Shown here one piece after another: positions 19,901 to 23,904 of a stretch of DNA of 23,904 nucleotides. The stretch's first letter is position 1. Each line of letters opens with the position of its first letter. The stretch spans positions 1 to 23,904 of the IMG/VR virus record IMGVR_UViG_3300030116_004362. One strand, 5' to 3'. This stretch comes from a virus. The notes beneath the pieces are model-generated. The model saw only the letters and a program-made list of their open reading frames with translations. It was not told the DNA's origin and did not search any database. The position numbers were made by a program, and so were the translations under genes.

Positions 19901-20234
19901 AAGAAGCTGGGAGTTAAACAAAACATTAAGAGAATCTCCTGAGTGGGAATATGTAGAACAATATCTTGATTTTCGAGATGGTCTTTTAGATGTTCTTACA
20001 AAAGGAGGAACTTTTACTTATAAAGATAGAACTCTTGCTGTTGGTAAACCAAAATATACAGCTAGAGTATTGACAGGAACTGGTGACCAAAAAGTAGAAG
20101 CCAGGGAAATAATGATACAGATATGGTTAGACTTAGTTGAAGAAGCAGGAGTAGGCAACAATTATGCACAACTTGCAAATGAACTGCTATTCTATGAGTT
20201 GAACCCTAATAACAATGCAAATCGTAAGGACTAG
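13965..20234 (+). CDS. Giant virion-module protein, 2089 aa (ejection/polyvalent type)
   Basis: One uninterrupted frame makes up a quarter of the window. No enzyme motif is obvious. The protein is mostly helical, with many Ala/Gln/Asn-rich stretches, a hydrophobic patch near 135-155 (VAQAAAGGLISLF) and few other membrane-like parts. Near 1535-1570, IPFPEIWAEVAKTWGRLIVD and NPQKFNRARIAVDNG, followed by a Gly/Pro-rich FGPAVTVPARMLL, resemble a domain seen at the C-terminal side of very large phage 'polyvalent' or internal virion proteins, which enter the host with the DNA. Position beside a transglycosylase supports an ejection role. It overlaps the upstream gene by 8 nt, with only a weak AAAGA before the ATG. 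Role: inference from size and place. Confidence 0.7.
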   Translation: MRNYGLRYSASDLSDAYAEEVLNKVNSYNKGVQKTNPDLANDIADMIQAYPTMDVEVAAIAAMEGVKADDQLALDLANAMHSLAVKKNTKNLVTDVGYGKRKFQQGMLFLDSLFQPVSRGFKSAVVAAQETGRSVPLTVAQAAAGGLISLFTARPGKQLQNQTTANYLDALAGPGVGRAFQNAKEAYGETEFNLMLEQSRQGKPLNLGAGFLPRSVDLKETQVYLDELRAGSDKGTAMRKAAEVYGIPITQLFDAREDQFKYTTDTGEKINISPGRVVAAQVFEPGTGGYNVVSGAIDAVFRLAADPTNLALMYGAGVKTAMRTLVQSNRTALSATDKTTAFLRGFLPGKTGKHNRALFYGRTVDDIRRTSWGQKFGESIAKLKGDEGRAFLADIPEFAKIPASVREVLIQVDNADDVWNVLEVIAKGGDLTLTQFDNMFALMKNAQPNTAIGNQIKRNLDQVRELSVNNVNFGLNAIPAKPTVTGEFFNFVGKVITGRTTDVAPLRKFVSMFTARSNPTKGLLGVGTQLKQSLPKHIQRALSLRPETTMLISNLDAAAKNADDMLKIAFANPLTRGRYQREILEATSQKELDEITHRVNQSIADSVSKRNPQLEIDVQDLVQQEEAYTAEIEQLRNFFSGSNGGAIAFPGTQTRIRYTKLIKDLQERNKKLGIEMTDEQMKRTIVEAVPSMHLLSQAADNFAAQLWDPQDIIRATKAHSTLIGPQDSLLRAWANKPRDLATLNWTDVFKIPRKALLANTKNNKLQLKPKTVSDRLLDGVQNNVLKPLWMLRLALMLRIAPEEGLRAAFGGKTNFITTPFERAALLSNKSLGFLGPKVREDKVLSLYNNLGEIVMTSRMTPDDVTFLKNMMRTKDLKDFAAIDYVKIEKLIKNSLLEINTQGVVSDYIIAAAVNGFDIRDIRFAQLTEKTFQLGSSNAAIKANVKIAGPNKTYNSVGDAIADGNEFISLTGKKIGKEDVYVTPYRDKELVVKNFIEKQSFEQSMNTQLDDLFLDDETIALLQKKNHFLAVGKNNEGETVLNVAVGLSGQNAVENAVIMGVNSFQKNVFVQNADAVKNAGFKIKNGNIDLYASVPSNLAPLSYSSEINQEILETLFKSNFDALSLKIDDVQGAAQGMPGAGLFTADETYMEAMGEAAVVKGLFDGRKDVAENSFIMVEKFLADGSVNPRAWEALWNELSLLAKDPNVVYLVNNGVDATFDYLRTNPTGKATLKEFIERSFNPEDRTFLTDDDLLRGYLESLQYRVHKAIGNPSAKILDKFGKEVPRELVGRVFYANGQKTFPKFSVGDLSWGNQTKMYQFIKNGGVLDGKDWIRYNTHIQSLKLGGKSGRGAANEKFYKEWINLFGPKGKNEYADLGFGQNRIAAQFDLKNRISETGTYIAGTEIKAAGFVDDITKDGGFFGISNNLLEKGYGILITKPSNYLNRDPLFRYAFYDNAKDLIRFMDEPTKTKFIKESEVYIDGNKLWDELVEIAKEPSLENTVTSLDQANTLLKASALNEVLNLFYSTSQRHVASDLFSKYIPFPEIWAEVAKTWGRLIVDNPQKFNRARIAVDNGTEAKPWDSETGFFSKDPKTGKLMFNYVDVFNVLSLGTIPLAGKLINQFAPGENRPDFIQSPYQTAVFGQDLTDKGVRAKPMAFAAGLNLVAQNGFAPGFGPAVTVPARMLLNAIGSNRTIRNFFLGEFAKSNKMFEQLPAWAKKFIIGARGESSDDDDIVATYGNTQMDLYTSYVLAGLVDQTDPLEVQKYLALSYKQARNLFMFRGMAQFSLPTAIQPRIEVEDKNGTWWATQTLVSKYQEILIENGYDHFQTQLDFVERFGINPIPLKQPGQYNIGKKPVKENAFFFWNQPENKALLKSHPNTAYYIYTDKIEDELYYPAYFQVQSVNLTPEQEAKFMVHSQAIFEYEKGKADIREENLSSGEQQRRISDLKMNIEDKYGGIDMFNFQGKPQSISIKSTMLELRSWELNKTLRESPEWEYVEQYLDFRDGLLDVLTKGGTFTYKDRTLAVGKPKYTARVLTGTGDQKVEAREIMIQIWLDLVEEAGVGNNYAQLANELLFYELNPNNNANRKD

Positions 20235-20236
20235 AT

Positions 20237-21808
20237 ATGCCAAATCATGAGGAAGAGAATACAGAGCTAGAGGAGTTAGAAGCACTCACAGAATCTGATG
20301 AAGAATCAGAGATAGAAATAGGTGATGCTAATAAAATAACTTTTTCTGAACCTGCAAAGCGTTCACAATCTATATTTGAATTAATTTATAACACAATGAA
20401 TTACCCTTTGTTTTTCTTTAATGTTGGTTATAGAGCTGAAGTAGAACAAAGTGGTCTGAGTAGAACATCTTTTGGCACACAATATATACCTAATCTTGAA
20501 AATTATGTTTCTATAAATACTTTAGTAAATGATGGTTTGTATTCAGATTTTTTATCAGATGAACTTAAACAAAAATATATAGAAATACTAGATAATCCAA
20601 CAGAAGATGTTAAAGAAGAGCTTGAAACATTTATTAGAGATGTTGGTAATTATCTTAATAAAGGACAAAAAACACAGGTAAGACCTCAACCAGGACCTTT
20701 AGATATTGGTGGAAAAAAAGTTACTGATGTAGTTATTCAATATGACAGAAGAAAAACAAGAAAAGGCACACCTCAACTAGATGGTGGAACAACAATTAAT
20801 TATCTTGATGTTGCAGAAGATATTGCAACAACTAATTTTGAACGAGTGATTGCTGAAGGCGAAGCAGCAGAACAAGCTGTTGCTGGTCAAGAAGCTGCAA
20901 GTCAAGCTCAAGATGTTGTTGTTAATCAAGGCATTGTTAGAACATCATCTCCTGCCTGGGGTTACTCAACTGATTCAGAGGGATATGTAACTGTTATAAA
21001 TGCAGATGGACAAAAAGAAAGAAAGCTTGCACCCTTTTTCAAAGGGTCAGAATATGGATTATTTAATACACTAGACCCATCAGACATTGTAAGACTTCAA
21101 CAACAAATGGTAAGAGCTGGTATGGATGCTCCACCTATAGACCAATATGGTGTATGGACAGATAGAGAAGCTAACTTTATGACAGCTGTATTTATAAAAG
21201 CAACAGATTCAGGAGATGCTTTTAAAGATGCAGATGCAGGTTTACCTGCTTATACAACAACTTTGAATAAATTTGCTGAAAACTATTCTGCTAATGAAGC
21301 GTTTATAAATTTACTTTCTAAAGCTAATTATGCTAACCCAGCAGCTACAGCTGATGTTGCACCAGCAACAATACACGCAATGCTAGAAACAGCAGCTGCA
21401 GCAAATGATACAGAGTTGAGTGCAAAAGATTTAGTTGATTATGCTTATGTAGTTATAAATGCTTTAGAACAAGAAAAAGCATCAATAGCAGCTTTTAATG
21501 ATTCTTTAGTATCAGATAGAGATATAATTCTTGGTGCTACTTTTAAAGACCCAAGAGGAATAAAAGAAGGTGAGTTTGGTAGATTTTTCAAGGGTAACGA
21601 TTTACCTTTAGTATTGCCATCTGTTGAGTTTCTAACACAACAAAAAGGTGGACCAGTAGGTCAACCGATTAATGCACAAGAAATAGTAAATGCACAACTT
21701 GCAGATTTACAAGCAAATCAAATATCAGGAAACTTAATTTTAGATGACATAAAATACATAGCTAATATATTCGAATCCTCTATGGGAGCTATAGGATATG
21801 ATTTGTAA
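20237..21808 (+). CDS. Putative virion structural protein, 523 aa
   Basis: An acidic N-terminus (residues 1-35, Glu-rich) leads to a helical body and an Ala/Gln-rich linker (205-235). Near residues 275-320, LDPSDIVRLQQQMVRAGM then YGVWTDREANFMTAVFIKA has the L-----G---GVWD--T spacing of peptidoglycan-binding-like three-helix domains; this is a weak resemblance. The C-terminal 200 residues are helical and Ala-rich. AGGA lies 6 nt before the ATG, and the TAA overlaps the transglycosylase start. A tail or entry-apparatus component is likely. Confidence 0.62.
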   Translation: MPNHEEENTELEELEALTESDEESEIEIGDANKITFSEPAKRSQSIFELIYNTMNYPLFFFNVGYRAEVEQSGLSRTSFGTQYIPNLENYVSINTLVNDGLYSDFLSDELKQKYIEILDNPTEDVKEELETFIRDVGNYLNKGQKTQVRPQPGPLDIGGKKVTDVVIQYDRRKTRKGTPQLDGGTTINYLDVAEDIATTNFERVIAEGEAAEQAVAGQEAASQAQDVVVNQGIVRTSSPAWGYSTDSEGYVTVINADGQKERKLAPFFKGSEYGLFNTLDPSDIVRLQQQMVRAGMDAPPIDQYGVWTDREANFMTAVFIKATDSGDAFKDADAGLPAYTTTLNKFAENYSANEAFINLLSKANYANPAATADVAPATIHAMLETAAAANDTELSAKDLVDYAYVVINALEQEKASIAAFNDSLVSDRDIILGATFKDPRGIKEGEFGRFFKGNDLPLVLPSVEFLTQQKGGPVGQPINAQEIVNAQLADLQANQISGNLILDDIKYIANIFESSMGAIGYDL

Positions 21809-22500
21809 TGGAAGATAATTATTCTGTAGAGCAAGTTATTGAAGCCTTAGCAAGTGTAGGTATACCACAACAAGTTATTGAGCTTGTTGTTCCTATAGCA
21901 GGTTACGAATCAAGAGTAGATGGAGTGCCTTTTGTAAATGAAGCTGCCGATAAATTATCTCCATCTTATGGTGTGTTTCAAATAAATGTAGATTCAGAAC
22001 CAGCTTTTTATTATCAACTTATGAAAGCATCAGGAATAAATGTTGAAGAATTATTTACAAAAGAACAAATAAAACAATTAGAAACCAATATTGTAGGTGA
22101 AGGGGAAAAAGATTTAAGAAATTTTGATGATACAGCTAAAACAAAAGCAAAAACATTTCTTGCAAAATCAGGTTTAAAAACACAAGCAGAGCTTTTTAAA
22201 TTAGTTTATAACAACAAATCAAAAGAATTAGGAACAGATGACCCAATTAAAATACTTAGTAATATGTATGTTATGACAGTTGATAAATTTAATGATGCAG
22301 ATAATGAAGATGCACAAGCTCTTAAAACAAAAATAGATGGTGATGTATCTACTTATTATGAAAGAAAACAAAAAACAGAGGATGATATGTCCCTGTTTAA
22401 ACAAGCAGAACAATCATCAATGGAAAATGTTGGTGTTGGAGATGCAGCTCTAAATTACTATAAACTATTAGCACAGATAACAAAGAGGGCTAAAGGATAA
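21808..22500 (+). CDS. Virion lytic transglycosylase-like protein, 230 aa
   Basis: Residues 26-60 read LVVPIAGYESRVDG...VNEAADKLSPSYGVFQIN. The glutamate at 34 followed by Ser, then a SYGVFQIN block, is the signature of SLT/lysozyme-fold transglycosylases, with Glu34 the predicted catalytic acid. These enzymes cut peptidoglycan so the phage can pass its DNA. The rest is helical and charged. Its place between structural genes, with no signal peptide or holin partner, suggests a virion-borne enzyme rather than the lysis endolysin. It contains the 19-nt element shared with the control region at 22390-22408, coding SLFKQAE. Joined to both neighbours by TAATG. Confidence 0.7.
   Translation: MEDNYSVEQVIEALASVGIPQQVIELVVPIAGYESRVDGVPFVNEAADKLSPSYGVFQINVDSEPAFYYQLMKASGINVEELFTKEQIKQLETNIVGEGEKDLRNFDDTAKTKAKTFLAKSGLKTQAELFKLVYNNKSKELGTDDPIKILSNMYVMTVDKFNDADNEDAQALKTKIDGDVSTYYERKQKTEDDMSLFKQAEQSSMENVGVGDAALNYYKLLAQITKRAKG
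22390..22408 (+). repeat. TGTTTAAACA element inside a coding region
   Basis: TCCCTGTTTAAACAAGCAG is identical, in opposite orientation, to 7427-7445 in the control region. It lies in frame in the transglycosylase gene (residues 195-201) and is the only coding copy of the decamer in the window. Confidence 0.7.
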
Positions 22501-23669
22501 TGTTAACATCAAATTTTGATTTTCAACCAAATGAACTTATAAGAATAAATGGAATAATCTATGCTGTTTATCTTGACACAAACGAAGAGTTAGGAGATTT
22601 TCCTATTCTTGCAGAAGTAGAGTTTGAATCATTCTTAAAAGAAGGTGCAACAATTATTGATTTATCTGAAGAACAGTTTGCAGATAAGTATGGTTATGTG
22701 TTTAGAGGTCATGGTGATTTGTATGTATCTGATATACCTACAGGAGGAGAACAACAAGAGTACAGAGGTGTGTTAGACCTTATGGAAGCACAACTTGAAA
22801 AAAGAGCAAAAGAAAAAGGTAACGAATGGTTATTAGATAAAGATGTTCAGGTAAAATTTTTAGCTGCTGCACTTACAGGTAAACCGCTAACAGAAGATGA
22901 CTTATCAGATACTGAGTGGTATAAAAGTTCAACACCTGAACAAAGAAGTTTTATTGCAGAGTTTTATGGTGACCCTGCAGGCGTAGAAGAAAAACTTACG
23001 AATAATATTGCAAGTATAAATCAAGCATTGTTTGATGCAGATTTTGTTGGTGATACAAGTGGTTTAGCTACAGAATTAGCTTATGGTCTAACAACAAGTA
23101 AGTATAGCGTAGAAGATGTAAATCAATACATTGGTTATTTATCTGATAAATTTTATTTAGAGTTGAGTGGAGGAGAACAATTACTTCCTGAAGAGTTAAG
23201 AGAATATGTTGGAAAATTTCCTACAAATGATGGTAAAGCTACTGCAGAAAATTACATAACAAGTTATCTTGGAAAAGATTCAATACAAGGATATAAAAAC
23301 TCAGGACAATTTTTACAATTTGCAGGAATGATAAGAAATGGAAAAGGAGATGTTTTAAAAGATGATTTACAGAAAGTTCATGATACTCTTTATCCAGCAT
23401 TCGCAGGTTCTCAATATTCAGTATGGAATCCATTTTTTACCAACAGAGCATCAAGAATAATTTATGGAACCACTGGCTCACAAATTGTAGATTTACCTGT
23501 AAAAGACCAAATCAAAGTAAATCAGCTTATAATTGATTCAAAAGGTGATTACAATAAGTTTGATAGTTTAGTGAGAAAAGCATACCAAAACTCTCCAGGA
23601 GTTAAAAATGATTTTCTTGATGACCTAGCAAGAGCAATACCACAATCATTTTCAGGAGTATTTAGATAA
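22500..23669 (+). CDS. Putative virion structural protein, 389 aa
   Basis: An N-terminal beta-rich segment (ELIRINGIIYAVYLDTNEEL, ending by residue 75) is followed by a long helical region. The block LTEDDLSDTEWYKSSTPEQR then SFIAEFYGDPAGVEEKLTNN (about 135-170) resembles a repeated helical motif in structural proteins of aquatic phages (memory). No enzyme site is visible. It is coupled to both neighbours by one-base overlaps and lies in the entry-apparatus gene block, so a tail or virion role is inferred. Confidence 0.62.
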   Translation: MLTSNFDFQPNELIRINGIIYAVYLDTNEELGDFPILAEVEFESFLKEGATIIDLSEEQFADKYGYVFRGHGDLYVSDIPTGGEQQEYRGVLDLMEAQLEKRAKEKGNEWLLDKDVQVKFLAAALTGKPLTEDDLSDTEWYKSSTPEQRSFIAEFYGDPAGVEEKLTNNIASINQALFDADFVGDTSGLATELAYGLTTSKYSVEDVNQYIGYLSDKFYLELSGGEQLLPEELREYVGKFPTNDGKATAENYITSYLGKDSIQGYKNSGQFLQFAGMIRNGKGDVLKDDLQKVHDTLYPAFAGSQYSVWNPFFTNRASRIIYGTTGSQIVDLPVKDQIKVNQLIIDSKGDYNKFDSLVRKAYQNSPGVKNDFLDDLARAIPQSFSGVFR

Positions 23670-23904
23670 TGGCAGAAGTAACTTTACCTAATGGACAAGT
23701 AATAGAGGTAGCTGATGATGCAGAATCTTATCAAGTTACAGTAACTTTACCTACAGGTTTTACGACAACAGCTAATGCTTTGACAAGAGCTGGTGAATCA
23801 TCATCAGAACTAGAAAGATTATTAGCTGGTGAGATACCAGGGAGAGAAGGATACGAAGGTGCCACTGATATTTTTACAGGAAGCACTGGTTTAATTAGTG
23901 AGGC
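23669..23904 (+). CDS. Unknown protein, N-terminal 78 residues, cut by window end
   Basis: The frame opens at an ATG overlapping the previous TAA (TAATG) and stays open to the window end. MAEVTLPNGQVIEVADDAES and QVTVTLPTGFTTTANA hold two similar beta strands (VTLPNGQ, VTLPTGF), followed by a polar Ser/Gly-rich part. Probably another structural protein of the late operon; too little is present to classify. Confidence 0.6.
   Translation, partial: MAEVTLPNGQVIEVADDAESYQVTVTLPTGFTTTANALTRAGESSSELERLLAGEIPGREGYEGATDIFTGSTGLISE

Overview
The window is a piece of an AT-rich (roughly two-thirds A+T by eye), tightly packed genome of a tailed double-stranded DNA phage, probably from a marine or other aquatic setting. 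Signs of a phage are a terminase large subunit, a portal protein, a virion transglycosylase-like protein, a 2089-residue structural-module protein and a phage-type recombination module. The run of tiny basic proteins ahead of the terminase looks like sets I remember from marine phages. The host cannot be read from the sequence. A GAAC-N4-GTTC palindrome of the Gram-positive/actinobacterial LexA type in the control region is a weak hint only.

Layout. (1) Positions 1-3051, minus strand: recombination genes and small proteins. They include a PD-(D/E)XK nuclease cut by the window edge, a Rad52-like annealing protein, an HTH protein, two small zinc-ribbon proteins and a one-helix membrane protein. 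Most are joined by 1- to 8-nt start/stop overlaps. (2) Positions 3052-7012, minus strand: an operon of mostly unknown genes plus a SprT-like zinc protease. Seven genes share an identical 13-nt start sequence (AGGAGGCAATATG), and five intergenic gaps carry a hairpin next to a TTAGCTA-like stretch; four of these hairpins contain the palindrome TGTTTAAACA. (3) Positions 7013-8346: a 1.3-kb control region without convincing genes. It holds inverted repeats, three short direct repeats, CRP-like and LexA-like palindromes, two more TGTTTAAACA sites and an extended -10 promoter facing right. (4) Positions 8347-23904, plus strand: the late operon. Seven tiny basic or zinc-binding proteins come first, then terminase, portal, two small proteins, the 6.3-kb giant gene, and three further virion-type proteins including a transglycosylase. 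A last gene is cut by the window end. Almost every junction is a TAATG or ATGA overlap, so the block is likely co-transcribed and translationally coupled.

How it fits together: leftward genes would serve takeover and DNA recombination. Rightward genes would package DNA (terminase, portal) and build an entry apparatus (giant protein plus transglycosylase). No major capsid protein, separate small terminase, integrase, DNA polymerase, tRNA or CRISPR array was recognised. The most unusual part is the repeated regulatory punctuation of region 2 and its recurrence in the control region and, once, inside the transglycosylase gene.
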